Source: Trema orientale (Eukaryota; Streptophyta; Magnoliopsida; Rosales; Cannabaceae). From it: DNA of 64,000 nucleotides. Positions 11,125 to 22,740 of the stretch are shown piece by piece. Both the position numbers and the translations under genes were made by a program. Each line of letters begins with the position of its first letter. Position 1 is the stretch's first letter. Below the pieces are notes generated by a model that saw nothing but the letters and a program-made list of their open reading frames with translations, was not told the origin of the DNA and searched no databases. The stretch lies in NCBI GenBank assembly GCA_002914845.1, contig JXTC01000265.1, positions 314,865-378,864 on the forward strand, given 5' to 3'.

Positions 11125-12545
11125 GAAGGGTAAAAAAACAAACAAAACGGAAAATTAGGTAAAATAGTCCCTTTTAATAGTACTTCGGAAAGCAAACCCT
11201 TCTTTGAAAAAACAATGTAAAATAAATATTTTAATAGGTAAGCAAGTATAATTCCCCAAGTTATTAAAAAAAAAAAAAAGGACTTGGATCGTCTGTCTTT
11301 AAGTGTCTATCATGTTCTCTGTCCATCAAATAAAAAAATGCCACGTCATTAATTTTGTTAAAGGCTTTAAACATTAAAATTTAATACTTAAAAAGAAAAA
11401 GAAAAATCAACCTTCGACCTGTCTTCATCTCCCTTCAGAAATCACTATCATCATTGAATTTTTGTTTCTATATCTCTAAGGAAGGAAAAATAAAGGGACT
11501 TCTATTGATCCGACATACTGCTATTTTTAATCAACGTTTAATGTATTCATTCTCTGTATTAGAAGACTAACCCAATTCAAACTCTCTTTTATAAATCCAT
11601 TTCTGAGATTGAGACTTTAAAAACCAGAGAATTTTGTAGATCCAGCAGTCGCAGCCGAAGGCAAAATTACCAGCATAAGGTTGACGAGGCCTCTTTACTA
11701 ATTTATATATGAAATCGATTTTGGATTTGAAGAGGCTTCTTTTCATCTTCGACTTCTTATTTTTAATTTTTTGAAAAAGCATAATTCATCTACGTAGAGG
11801 GCATACAAAAACATCTCAACCTTGGATTCTTTCGTTACTTGGAACCTTTACCTATGGAATACTTGATGTTTTTGCAAATAAAAAATAAAACTCAGAAATG
11901 ATAAATATTTTTTTCATAGGAAAGCTATAGAATGGGGTGCCAAAAACAATTTTTTAGGGATCTGTAGTGATCCTTCGAATCTCAGTATCCTTTGCCAATG
12001 GAAGAAGAAGAAGTTGAGGTTGGGCACCTGGGTCATTTTTTGTTTTTTAAATTTAGAATAATGTTATGGAACATTAGTAGTGCCCAACATCACATTAATG
12101 TATTAATATATCGCTAATTAATCATAATTATAATTCAGAATAATGTTATGAGACATCAATAGTACTCAACATCATAATGATGTGTCAATATATTGCTGAT
12201 TAATCATAATTATAATTTAAATTATGGGACTTACGTGGGACTAATTTATTAATTAAATCATCTAATATGACACCAGCTCTTAAATTTAAGGCATTAAATT
12301 TAGACATATAAAGCTTATCGTTCGATGCGTGAAACGCAGAGCACAGCACATGAGCAAAAAAATAAATGAACAATGTGTCACTTTCTTATTCGGCGGACAG
12401 AAGAAAAATGATAGACAATTTAGACAGGAGATCCAAGTCAAAAAAAAACAAAAAAAACAAAAAGCATCTATTTTCTAAAAGGCTAAAAGGCATAATAAAA
12501 AAAATGTATGTTAAACAAATGACAAAAAAGGAAAAAGAAAAAAGA
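11125..12545. other. Extra sequence upstream of the unit A kinase, absent from unit B
   Basis: Unit A and B upstream regions align up to about 11,110 (B: 32,120) and again from about 12,546 (B: 32,170). The 1.4 kb between is present only in A, so the kinase promoters differ in distal sequence. The block contains a GGATCGTCTGTCTTTAAGTG sequence also seen (inverted) near 62,460, which hints at a DNA element. No gene is supported, including the weak minus-strand ORF at 11,567-11,782. Confidence 0.5.
12055..12218. repeat. Two tandem copies of an 82-bp unit
   Basis: Each copy starts AGAATAATGTTATG and ends ATTAATCATAATTATAATT, with about ten differences between copies. It lies within the A-specific block upstream of the kinase. 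Confidence 0.7.
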
Positions 12546-12797
12546 AAAGGGGGTACGCACTACATTGTTGTGGTGCCCAACCTAGCGTCACCCACAACAC
12601 ATCAGTAGTCACCAATGTGGATTCTCAGCAGTCCTCAATGGATATTGATTTTTCATTTACTTTTTTTCACAACTGTCCACAATCCCTACAAAACACAGCC
12701 TGCAAAACCGCAGACGGAGCATCTCCTCGCTCCTCTAACGAATTAAAAATTAATTGTCTCAACAAATAAACTAGCGAATTAGTTATCTCTTTCTTTC
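12546..12797 (+). promoter_or_regulatory. Conserved proximal promoter / leader of the unit A kinase
   Basis: This block aligns with the region just before the unit B kinase: GTTGTGG-NNCCCAACC-AGCGTCACC, then GCCTGCAAAACCGCAGAC, then a TC-rich stretch up to the ATG. Conservation between otherwise diverged flanks suggests promoter and 5' leader. I see no confident TATA box. Confidence 0.5.
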
Positions 12798-15407
12798 ATG
12801 ACGAACCTTCCAGTTCTCATCATCACTCCTTTCTACTTCCTTTTCTTCCTGATTCATATAACTAGAGTTTACTCTTCTACACCTCCATATATTGCCGTTG
12901 ATAACATCGCCCTTGATTGTGGGTCCTCGACCAACCAAACCGCAGAAGACGGCCGAGTGTGGATCGAAGATGACCACTCTAAGTTCGGTTATACGCAAGA
13001 ACAAACCAATAGTGTAACCAAGTCAAATTATGCCAGCTCCGTCACAGCCGTCCCATACAAGACAGCTCGTATTTTTCGCTCCCCATTTACCTACAGCTTC
13101 CCAGTCACCCCTGGTCCAAAATTCGTACGGTTATACTTCTACCCGGCTAAGTACCCGGATTTTGATTCCTCCAAGGCTTACTTCGACGTCAAAGCTGGTA
13201 ATTCCTTCACTTTACTCAAAAACTTCAGTGCTGATCTTGTAGCGAAAAGTTTGAATGAAGATGCTTTCATGAGAGAATTCTGCGTCAACGTTGTACACCC
13301 GAATCAAAGACTCAACTTGACCTTTCTTCCGTCTTCTCCACCATCATCAACTGATAATTCCTCGTATGCTTTTGTTAACGGAATCGAGATCGTTTCGATG
13401 CCAACAAGCCTCTACTACGGAGCGGAAGAAGGTATGGACTTGCCGATGTTCGTCGGTCAGAATCATTCTTTCGAAATCTCCGATAGCCTCGCACTTGAAA
13501 CGATGTGGAGGTTGATTATGGGCGGGAGTGCTGTATCAGCAATGAAAGACACTGGCATGTATAGAAAATGGTCTCGTCAAGATGAGTTTTTGATGGTTGA
13601 CGCCTTTAATCCTCGTAACGTAACTAAGACTCTCAACTACTCCAGAATAAGAAACTACACTGCCCCTGATGACGTCTACCGATCTGCTATCACTATGACT
13701 AATAACAGGACGGAAAACAGGCTCCACAATTTGACTTGGAAGTTACCCGTCGATAAAGGATTCAACTATCTGGTTAGGCTCCATTTCTGCGAGTTTCAGA
13801 AGCAGATCACTAAAGTCAACGAAAGGAGATTCAGCATCTATTTAGGCAATCAGACGGCTGAGCGTGCTTTCGATGTAATCAAGTTCAGTGGAGGTAATGG
13901 GATTCCGATGTACCGAGACTACGTGGTTTATATTAACAACGAGAATTTTATTTTCATCGATCTAGACCCAGAGGAAAAGTATTCTCGATATGTTAACGCC
14001 ATCCTAAACGGTGTTGAAGTGTTCAAAATAAGCAATAATAGCAACCTCGCAGCACCAAACCCTCAATCCCAACCCGAACCCGGCCAAACACAGCAAGCTT
14101 CAACGTCCACAGAGAAATCCAAGAAGAAGAAAACGATACTATTCATTGCCCTTGCGTGTGGCGCGGGCTTTCTCGTAATTATACTATGTGCAGCCTGTTG
14201 GATAGTTTTGTGGAGACTAAGGAAGAAAAAGTACTATAACGATTCCAACGAAGGAGCTTCATCGCTTCCTCAAGAACGCTGTCGTCGTTTCTCACTCTCT
14301 GATATCAAAACGGCAACAAAAGACTTCGACGATGAGTTGGTGATCGGCAAAGGAGGGTTTGGCAACGTTTACCGAGGCTTTATCGACGAAGGCTCGAAGG
14401 TCGTTGCTGTCAAACGGTTGAAGCCGGGCTCGAACCAGGGCGCACAAGAGTTCGTGACGGAGATCGAGATGCTTTCTCAGCTCCGACATCTCCATTTGGT
14501 CTCTTTGATCGGTTACTGCAACGACGCCCCCGAGATGATCCTCGTCTACGAATACATGGCAAATGGGACCCTCCGCGACCACCTCTATGCCCCTGACAAC
14601 GACGTCGTCCCACTTCCATGGAAGCAGAGGCTGGAGATATGTGTCGGAGCGGCATGTGGGTTGCACTACCTTCACGCAGGCGTAAAAGACACAATAATCC
14701 ACCGTGACGTCAAGACCACGAACATTCTTTTGGACGAGAAATGGGTCGCCAAGGTTTCAGATTTCGGGTTATCGAAAATGGGTCAGAGTGATGCCGCGGT
14801 GAGTACCTTGGTGAAGGGGACTTTCGGGTATCTGGATCCGGAATATGCTCGGAGCCAAAAGTTGACTGACAAGTCAGACGTGTACTCCTTCGGTGTGGTG
14901 CTTTTTGAGGTGTTGTGTGCTCGAAAAGCACTGGATAAGAATCTGGACGAGGCTCAGTGGAACTTGGCCCACTGGGCCCGGAAGTGTATAGCAGAAGGGA
15001 CGGTTCAGAATTTAATTGACCCGTTTCTGAGAGGTAAGATAGCCCCAGAATGTTTCAAGAAGTTCATGGAGGTGGCGGAGAGTTGCATACGAGATCAAAG
15101 GATCCAACGGCCCACGATGGGAGATGTGATGGAGAAGCTGGAGTTTGCATTGGTGCTGCAGGAGCAAGCAGACGCCGCGAAGGAGAGGATAACTCCTGGT
15201 GGTGAATATTCTTATCCGGAGGTATCATTCCATGCATCTGATCATGATACCCATGCTCCTGGGTGTGCCGTGTTGGGTTTGCAAAGTGGGACTGGTTTAA
15301 CCTCGGTGGGTTCTTATAGTACTGGACTGAGTTTTCTCAGTGTGGAAACTAAAAGTGGTACAGGTGATATGTTTACGGAAACCACTAATTCCAAATCCTC
15401 TGAATAA
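12798..15407 (+). CDS. CrRLK1L (FERONIA-like) malectin receptor kinase, unit A
   Basis: The product is 869 residues in a single exon, as is usual for this family. Order of parts: signal peptide (about 1-26), two malectin-like domains (about 32-200 and 205-410; both contain the typical RIFRSPFTY, VRLYFYP and LVRLHFCEF motifs), a proline/serine-rich stalk (about 415-445), one membrane span (446-472), then a Ser/Thr kinase domain (about 510-790). Kinase hallmarks are intact: glycine loop GKGGFGNVY (517-525), lysine 539 in VAVK, HRDVKTTN (635-642, an RD kinase), DFG (655-657) and the activation segment STLVKGTFGYLDPEY. It should sit in the plasma membrane and sense cell-wall pectin or RALF peptides. 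The closest relative is the unit B kinase, at about 85% identity in the kinase domain. One oddity is AACGLHYLH at 618-626 where the B copy has AARGLHYLH. The RALF-like gene lies 5.2 kb upstream in the same orientation. I do not assign it to FERONIA itself rather than another clade member. Confidence 0.95.
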   Translation: MTNLPVLIITPFYFLFFLIHITRVYSSTPPYIAVDNIALDCGSSTNQTAEDGRVWIEDDHSKFGYTQEQTNSVTKSNYASSVTAVPYKTARIFRSPFTYSFPVTPGPKFVRLYFYPAKYPDFDSSKAYFDVKAGNSFTLLKNFSADLVAKSLNEDAFMREFCVNVVHPNQRLNLTFLPSSPPSSTDNSSYAFVNGIEIVSMPTSLYYGAEEGMDLPMFVGQNHSFEISDSLALETMWRLIMGGSAVSAMKDTGMYRKWSRQDEFLMVDAFNPRNVTKTLNYSRIRNYTAPDDVYRSAITMTNNRTENRLHNLTWKLPVDKGFNYLVRLHFCEFQKQITKVNERRFSIYLGNQTAERAFDVIKFSGGNGIPMYRDYVVYINNENFIFIDLDPEEKYSRYVNAILNGVEVFKISNNSNLAAPNPQSQPEPGQTQQASTSTEKSKKKKTILFIALACGAGFLVIILCAACWIVLWRLRKKKYYNDSNEGASSLPQERCRRFSLSDIKTATKDFDDELVIGKGGFGNVYRGFIDEGSKVVAVKRLKPGSNQGAQEFVTEIEMLSQLRHLHLVSLIGYCNDAPEMILVYEYMANGTLRDHLYAPDNDVVPLPWKQRLEICVGAACGLHYLHAGVKDTIIHRDVKTTNILLDEKWVAKVSDFGLSKMGQSDAAVSTLVKGTFGYLDPEYARSQKLTDKSDVYSFGVVLFEVLCARKALDKNLDEAQWNLAHWARKCIAEGTVQNLIDPFLRGKIAPECFKKFMEVAESCIRDQRIQRPTMGDVMEKLEFALVLQEQADAAKERITPGGEYSYPEVSFHASDHDTHAPGCAVLGLQSGTGLTSVGSYSTGLSFLSVETKSGTGDMFTETTNSKSSE

Positions 15408-15739
15408 GTTGGAAAAAAAAAAGGAAAAAAAAATAAAGAGTGTGGGCGTGTTTCCTAATATGGATTTTCTGTAAATGTAGAATGTACGTACGTAAGTTGG
15501 TAATAACTGCATGAATGTTTTGAGTCTTTTGACATTTTCATTTTTTTTTTTGGTTTTTTGTTTTCGGTGTGTGGCTTGGATTGTGAGACTTCGTGTGTGT
15601 TCATTTGTATGATAAGTAATTAAGTTACCCCGCCAAAAAGTATAATCAGTAACTTGTTTGGTTAAAGGACGATGATCAATGATCATGAAACTGTACGTAG
15701 CATAGATTTTGTAAAATACGCATAATGCATGCTATTGCA
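15408..15739 (+). other. 3' flank of the unit A kinase
   Basis: An AATAAA hexamer lies at 15,432-15,437, just after the stop. The end of this stretch (about 15,690-15,755) resembles 54,940-55,000 in unit C and, less closely, 35,240-35,310 in unit B. A minus-strand ORF here (15,297-15,686) overlaps the kinase end and is a shadow. Confidence 0.5.
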
Positions 15740-16720
15740 GCTAAATTGGAATTATCTCTCTGGAAATTACAAATGGAAGCCCTTTTAATTGGTCACGATC
15801 GATCTACTAAAATTTATTGATAGATTTCACCGTACTCCCCCTCTCACCTCTACCGTCAATAATATTGCCACTCCTAACCCGGCACATCATACCTGGTTTC
15901 ATCAAGATAAATTACTTTTTGGTGCTATTATTGGCTTTCTCACCTCATCTCTCATTCCTCTTGTCAGTCAATGCCTGACTTCTCGTGACGCTTGGAGTAC
16001 CCTTGCCAACACATACACCCGATCCTCTCGTGGTCATATTAAATGAATAAAGGACCAAATCAAACATGCTATGAAAGGTTCCCATTCCATCATGCAGTCC
16101 ATTAAATCATATGTAGACGAATTGGCGGCCATTGGTAAAGCCATGGATCAAGAAGATCTCATTGATAAAATTCTTGATGGCCGCGATGATGACTACAAAC
16201 TAATTGTTGATGTTATTAATGGTTGTCTCATTACGATTTTGTTCGATAAGCTTCACGAAAAATTGATCAATAAGGAGCTTTCCTTGTGCCTCCAACACTC
16301 TTTCTCCTCACCGCTTCTTGCCATGGCCAATCCAGTAAATTCACGTGCCAATTTTAACTGTTCTGGTAACACATCTCTACGTCCTCCATCGTCGTCTTAT
16401 CCTGCCACATCCTTCGTTACTCCTAGCCTTGGTACTGCCCTAGTTACAACCCGCAGTGGCCGTCACCTACCGCTCCCTTATCTTGGTCGTTGCTAATGGT
16501 ATCGTGCTCAAGGTCACACTGTTCCGTAGTGCCCAGTGTTTCACCAAGTTCAACCTAATTTGCAACCGCCTCTACTCCCACGACAACCTTCGCCATGGCA
16601 ACCCTGCTTCTCGATTCCTTGGGAATTGCAAGCCCGTCTTGCTATGTTCGTCTACCCAGATTCTTCCAGTTGGCTTCTTGACAGTGGAACATCAAATCAT
16701 GTTACTTCTGATATAGTAAT
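15740..16720 (+). mobile_element. Ty1/copia fossil: gag and start of protease
   Basis: The translated sequence shows copia gag features (WKLQMEALLIGHDLLKF; later SIMQSIKSYVDELAAIG), followed by a protease-type WLLDSGTSNHV near the end. This resembles the Ale/Retrofit type. Only this part of the element is seen; no LTRs, integrase or RT are recognised nearby. It is broken, with a few breaks. It abuts the end of unit A homology and probably marks the insertion that separated the kinase from its original downstream flank. Confidence 0.8.
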
Positions 16721-17321
16721 TATATATTTTATATCCGTATTCATATGATCTATAATTTAAAGTCACATAATTTGTGGCGATCTAATATATACAAAATTAT
16801 AATTGTCATAAATCAATCCAATATATACAAAAATTAGTTCCAAAATCTATAAATAGTCACAAATTCAATCCAAAATCATTTCAAAAACAGATAACATTAA
16901 CTCGGTATACCCAAGTCTAATAAAAATAACTCCAAACTACTCCATTGTATACCTTTACCTAAGATCAAAATATTGATTGTTATAAACTATCCAAAGCTCA
17001 AGAACAAGTAACGAAGAAAAAGATTTATTTAGCTGAAAATAGATATTATATTTCTATCCAAAATGAAATGAGGGTTCCACGAACATGGTTTAACAAAGCT
17101 TAGGACTGACAAGAAATCTCGGTATTTATGAGCTTGGTTCCTTCGTGATTTGGGTAGTGAGCAATCTAGCCTTTGTGAACAGGGAAATAGTAGTGGAAGA
17201 CCTACACCTCAAATGAGCTAGGGACTAAGCAATCTTGATGTCTGTGGGAAGAAGGGGACTTATCGAAAATTTGATGTAGTGATGGTTACCGTGTTAGATC
17301 TATACCTCACGTGAGCGAAGG
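16721..17321. other. Intergenic stretch with no recognised gene
   Basis: It is AT-rich. Short motifs of the form CTCA-ATGAGCTAGG / CACGTGAGCGAAGG near 17,200-17,320 recur at 20,100-20,180 on the other side of the LTR-like block (CGCATGAGCTAAGACATTAC), which suggests that block split an existing repetitive sequence. Confidence 0.4.
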
Positions 17322-20086
17322 TGTCACAACCGAAAATCTAAAACTGTGATTTTTAGTAATTTTAAGTGAACATATAATAAAATATTAATTTTACGAAATT
17401 CAAGAAAAATCAGATATAAGATAATTTCATTTTGATTCTCAAATCATTATAAATTCCATAACCATTAAAACTCTTACTAGTTTTAATTACTCAAGAAAAA
17501 TACCCATTAAAGTTTAAGAAAATTTCCAGTAATCTCATTTGGGAACTTGTTGAGAAATCCTAAATTTTAGTAATTTGAGTTCAATTGAAAATTATAGTCC
17601 AATGTCCAAAATAGGTTACATAAAATCACTTGTAGTTTCAAGTACTTACTTTAACAACAAAATCAACCTCATACATCTACTTAGTAAATTTACTAATCTT
17701 GGCTAAATGATTAGATAAGGAAAGAAAGTTAATAGAGTATATAGACACCCACCAGGGAATAAGAGTAGGAATATAAGTACAAGCTATGCATCTTATCTAA
17801 CCACCATAATGACTACCGCAAATAAATAAACACATAAAAGTGAGACAAGTAAGGGGTGAGCATTCAGATACTCAATAGAAATTCAATTACCTTTTTGAAA
17901 GGATGTAATTTTACAAACCTGCATGGTTAATATCCTTTTTAAAATCTATTTATAAATGAAGTTTATAAAATAATTGATCTAGAATAATCACAAATTCAAA
18001 ACCACAACCCAAACCGCAAGATTGTACATATTATAAATCAACCCATCCCATGAGCTCATATCATCTCATCACGAACTAGAATAACTTGTATTACATGTAC
18101 TAAGTACTCTCTACCTGATGCCTATTCCAGAAAACCAGAGGAACACCCGTGTGTCTATGCCTATGGAACTAGAGGGGCAACTGAATACCTACGCGTACCG
18201 AGTAGGAGTAATCAGAAGACCTCGCACGGGTTTAGGGTTCTGACTGAGGCCAGGGGTAATGACTACCTACTAAACACCGCGATGCCTAAGATGAATCTTA
18301 TGTGTGATCCTATGGTATGTACAACATGTAACAAGATATGTAATAACCATACGAAACATAACCAAACAATGCTTTAAAACTCCACTTGACGTTATTCTAG
18401 AATTAAATATACCATAGGTAGCAAATCTGCTGAATCACCCCATAATCACAATTTTACAAATATGTATAGAAATCACACAGTCCAATTCTAAAATAATCCA
18501 AGATTTTCTAATAGTTTATCAAAATATCATTTTATTCACAATTTTTCATAAAATAGTTATAGTACAAAATTTAAATTAAAACATGTATAAAACTAGGTAA
18601 TTAAACCTCTACCTTAAGCTAATAACTATAAGAAGCTAACAACGCTTGAAAAATCCCCCATTGGTAGCTTGGGTGCTCAAACGATTGTTTCGAGATTCCC
18701 GTAAACTCCCTTTAAAAGGTGAACTTTTCCACCAAAGACTCAAATTGAGAAACTAAGATCAACACTGAATTTCTAGTGCCCAAAATATCTAGGTTAGACG
18801 CATAATTTGTCAAATTTGGGTCTCGAACTGAGACTGATCTCGTAGCATACAAAACGACACTATTCACGTGCCTTGAAATTGGTGCCACTTCGAGACATAT
18901 TGGTGTTATATATCAAAACTCGTTTCTCAACCTCACTAAATCAAAATTTAAAGCAAGAGTTCGGTTTCGATGTCCCAACTCTTAAACAGGATTTAAATCC
19001 GAGAATTACAAAAATATCTTTTTTAGAATTAATTTGAAAAACTTGCATTTTTTCTAAAATATTTAGAAAAATATCATCTTTGCTGAATGTTTACAAAAGT
19101 ACCACTTTTCTGAAGCCAACTGGGGCTAGCTCAGTTGGTCCAAGGTTTGAGGGTTGTCTGTGTGTGTTTGGGGGGGTCAGGGGTTCAAACCTTGGTAGTG
19201 TGTGTGTGTGTGTCATTTTCCTTTAATTTGTAGTAAGTGGTGGTCATTAGTTAAGCCCCACTTTAAAAAAAAAAAAAAAGTACCACTTTTCTGAAAATAT
19301 TTCAGAAAATATCATTATCACAGAGCTATTTAGGAAAATATCATTTTCAAAAATATTTGAAAAAAATCAACTTTGGTGATTATTTGTAAAAATATCACTT
19401 TGCATAAATATTTTGAAAAATAACACTTTTCTAAGTTCACCGAGGCCCAATCTGGATAGTAACAGATTCAGTCCAATAGTATTTATTTTAGCCTATAACA
19501 CTAAATTTAATATAAATTTGAAAATATTAAATTAACACTTTTTGTCCTAAATTTGAAAAATATCACATTTTCAATTTAAGATTTCTCTCAAACCGGACAT
19601 TATTTCAACATAACACTACTAAACGTTTTCATGATTCAATCTCCTATTTCACCTCATATAACTTTTACGGCCATAAAAACAACTTCATAAGAATAATTGT
19701 ATAAACGTCACAAATTAATTTGTAAAACAGCCAAAAACTTAGAAATCAGCATTCCAGAGCTGATTTGCCAGAAACCAGTGATTGAGGAGGGTCGATGCCG
19801 ATTGGAGGAGGCTTGGGTTTCCCCTCTATGGTAGTGATTAACGGTAGTTAGTTTTTGGTTGAAGTTTATGACGACGACGAAGAAGGAAGAAGGAGAGAAA
19901 GAAAACGAAAAGGAAAGAAAAAAGGAAAGAGAGAGATATGGAGAAGTTGTCGGTGATGGAGAGAAAGAGGAATTTGTATATTATTTAAAAACAAAAGTCG
20001 GTCCCACCATTTATTTAAAATATTTTTTTTATAAAAATTACTATTATACCCATATAAAAATTAGGTTTTTATAGAAGGGATGTTGC
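17322..20086 (-). mobile_element. LTR-like block, probably a solo LTR of a Ty3/gypsy family
   Basis: Read on the minus strand it starts TGCAACATCCC and ends GGTTGTGACA, the TG...CA ends and the CATCCC start common in plant gypsy LTRs. A second copy lies at about 59,400-61,598 on the plus strand; the two share long blocks, for example TTTTGATATATAA and AATTACCTAGTTTTATAC. It contains a ladder of AAAATATCACTTTT-like repeats. No internal gag-pol region is seen. The 5 bases on each side do not match, so a clean solo LTR is not proven. It is old, judged by divergence from the second copy and by the SINE inserted in it. Confidence 0.6.
19115..19275 (+). mobile_element. tRNA-derived SINE, copy 2, nested in the LTR-like block
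   Basis: It is nearly identical to the SINE at 8,894, with the same A box (GCTAGCTCAGTTGG), B box (GGTTCAAACC), GT runs, 3' body and poly(A). It is flanked by a perfect 20-bp target duplication, AAAAGTACCACTTTTCTGAA, at 19,095-19,114 and about 19,276-19,295. Confidence 0.92.
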
Positions 20087-20486
20087 AGATCTAAAAAAAA
20101 AAAGATGCCTGACATTGTGAGCAAAGGGCATTACAGATCTGGCATCGGTACAGTACCTCGCATGAGCTAAGACATTACAGATATGAGGAGATTTTGATTG
20201 CAGAGATCTGAGTGATTTTTTTGAGTTGCAGATGGAGAGTTTCAGGTTTCAGAAGCTTGTTCTTAGTATTTGAGTATATAGAAGATAGGTTGAATAGGAT
20301 CTATAGATGGGGTATTCAAAGAATTGATGTGTTCTCAAAGAAAAAAAAAAGAAAAAAAATCAATAGGTTTGGAAGCAAGTGATGAGGTGACCGAGTTGAA
20401 GGGTATTCACTTTAGAGATACTTTGGACTTTTTGTTGTATGGAGGAGTATTAGAAATATTTTTTTTGAAATTTTCAACTAAATAAG
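20087..20486. other. Intergenic stretch before an assembly gap
   Basis: Contains repeated CATTACAGATCTG / CATTACAGATATG motifs. No gene is recognised. Confidence 0.4.
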
Positions 20487-20722
20487 NNNNNNNNNNNNNN
20501 NNNNNNNNNNNNNNNNNNNNNNNNNNNNNNNNNNNNNNNNNNNNNNNNNNNNNNNNNNNNNNNNNNNNNNNNNNNNNNNNNNNNNNNNNNNNNNNNNNNN
20601 NNNNNNNNNNNNNNNNNNNNNNNNNNNNNNNNNNNNNNNNNNNNNNNNNNNNNNNNNNNNNNNNNNNNNNNNNNNNNNNNNNNNNNNNNNNNNNNNNNNN
20701 NNNNNNNNNNNNNNNNNNNNNN
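20487..20722. other. Assembly gap (236 N)
   Basis: A run of N. The left boundary of unit B falls in or next to this gap. Confidence 1.
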
Positions 20723-21636
20723 CTTTCCCGCACCAAAGAATAAACGTCGTGAATCATGAGCAAGCGTCGAGCCAGTGAAATCTGTTCTTGTGTAATGTCT
20801 TTCTCTTTTTTCGAGAGTGGTTGTGCTTTTTATTATTACTATTATTTTTTATTTATTTAATTGACTTATTTATTTTTTTGCTTTAGTACCATTTCTTTAT
20901 ACCCGCGACACAAAGGAATCAGTCATACGGTTATACCTAAATTAATCTCCATTAGAACGTTAAAAAAAATATTTCTAACAAAATAAGATATGTGCCGAGG
21001 CAAAATTTAGCAGGCCACAATATTCAAATGCTAACTTTAGTTACTTATTTTTTAGGTTATAATCTAAGGATATTACGTTAAAAAAAATGCTATTTGTATT
21101 AAAATATCAAAGTAATCTTTTTATCTTATTAACTGTTATTATTTTATTATCTTACTATGTCTATCATCCACTTAGTCATATGGTAATACTGATCACATGA
21201 TAATATTCCAAAATTTATCTCTCATATGCAATTATAGCATATGATATAAGTGGTGTTATATAACTGGCACACAAAATAACATATACTAAAATTTTTAGCA
21301 CGTAAGGGAAGAGTTTTTTCTTTTCTTTCTTAAGTACTAAAATTTAGCATGGACATAAAATATAATAAAGAGGTTGTTAAACACAAATAACATGCAAAAC
21401 TGCAAAGCAGCACAGAAAATAAACTCCAGTCCATAAATCCCATCCTTTGCTGTACGCGTACTTAAGTTCCCTATGATGAGCATGAGCTATATAAAATACA
21501 TACTTTTGTCTAATTCTTATATATGTACATATCTTGAAAGGGAAAAAAAGAAAAGAAAAGAAAAGAAGAAACGTCTTGGAAAGATATAACTGTAACTGAA
21601 TTGATGTGATGCTATAAAATTGGTCAGTATAAAATA

Positions 21637-22494
21637 AGGGTTAATAGTACCATTGGTCCCCAACTTATTACCACTTTGGCATATTAGTCCTCAACCTATT
21701 TTTTGTAGCATTTAAGTACTAAACGTTTCTTTGTTTAGCACCATTGGTCCTTTTGGCATACTCCATCTAAGATTTCGTTAAAAATTATTTGAATGAGAGA
21801 AATTTTACAATATTAATCTCGATTTTTCAATTGTTTAACAATTTGGTCCCTAATTTTTGTTTCTGTATTCATGTTTTCGATTAACGATTTTGCATCTACC
21901 AATCTTTTAGAAAATTAAAATTTAAAGACAGATATAAAACAAACAGTTCATTTAAGAACCAAATTTAAAAAGAAAAAAATTATAATAATAAACCTTAGTT
22001 TATGTCAAACTAGCTATAGTAACTTTATGAACAAAAAATAAATAATTTATCCTTTTTAAAACTAAAAATTTTACATACAAGCTTTTACACTAGTCAAATT
22101 TGACTAAAAATTTACTATATTCATTAAATGTTTATATAATTATGAATGGTTATTCTAAAAAATTAATTAACTATTTGTAACAAATAAGCCTGAAAAGTTT
22201 TATAATTTTCCATTAAATGTTCATTTCTTTATGTAATTGCATCTGTCAATTTTTCAGAAAATTAATTTCTTAGAATTTTAATTTTGCAAAAGATTGGTAG
22301 ATATAATATTATTAATCAGAAATATGAATACAAAAATATAGGGACCAAATTGTTAAACAATTGAACAATCAAGATCACTCGTGCAAAATTTCTCTCATTC
22401 AAATGAATTTTAAGAGAATCTTAGATGTAATATACCAAAAAGACCAATAGTGCCAAAATAGAAATAGGTTAGGACCAATGATGCCATTAACCCT
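21637..22494. mobile_element. Inverted-repeat DNA element (AGGGTTAATAGTACCATTGGTCC type)
   Basis: The left end AGGGTTAATAGTACCATTGG is mirrored by the complement of the right end (AGGGTTAATGGCATCATTGG). Subterminal sequence is also mirrored: CCATTGGTCCTTTTGGCATA on the left against an AATAGTGCCAAAATAG-like block on the right. The GGGTTAAT start is common among dicot non-autonomous DNA elements. Flanking A/T runs prevent a clear call of the target duplication, so the superfamily is open. It is private to unit B and noncoding. Confidence 0.65.
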
Positions 22495-22599
22495 AAAAAT
22501 AAACTTCGAAATCGGATAAATGGAATCATTCCTAATTGCTTATTGGCCGTTTTTATTATTATTATTTTATTTTATTAACATTCAATATTTAACAGTTTG

Positions 22600-22740
22600 T
22601 CTTTCCTTGCACTTGTTAGTCCTTTTACTTTTCTATCCAAAATTCTATTAGAGATTATTTAAATGAGAGAAATTTTGAATTATTGATCATTCCTAGCGTT
22701 TCACATGTCTGACAATTTTGTCTTTTTTTTTTCTTGGGAA
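22600..22740 (+). mobile_element. Fragment related to the 21,637 element
   Basis: It shares the internal GAGATTATTTAAATGAGAGAAATTTT stretch (one long block, about 26 bases) and neighbouring TTAGTCC motifs with the element at 21,637, but lacks the ends. Confidence 0.45.

Larger units (their letters stand above)
1313..15770 (+). repeat. Segmental duplication unit A (peptide + receptor kinase module)
   Basis: Unit A matches unit B (20,723-36,450) in order and orientation. Matching blocks seen by eye include 1,318-1,380 with 20,727-20,790; 1,650-1,800 with 20,888-21,050; 3,960-4,260 with 22,760-23,100; 4,640-4,760 with 23,195-23,290; 6,770-7,800 with 23,740-24,820; 10,990-11,110 with 31,950-32,120; and 12,550-15,700 with 32,170-35,270. 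The gaps between blocks are explained mostly by transposons private to one unit. The left limit is only approximate because an N gap sits just before the start of unit B. The right end runs into a copia fragment. Confidence 0.85.

Noticed and set aside
14292-14931. Minus-strand open frames inside the kinase gene (also 33,011-33,325 and 34,112-34,847)
   Set aside because: Shadows of the GC-richer kinase reading frame on the other strand, with no family resemblance.
19859-20074. Highly charged 71-codon open frame (KKEEGEKENEKERKKERER)
   Set aside because: Purine-rich low-complexity sequence that is the complement of the CT-rich leader part of the LTR-like block.
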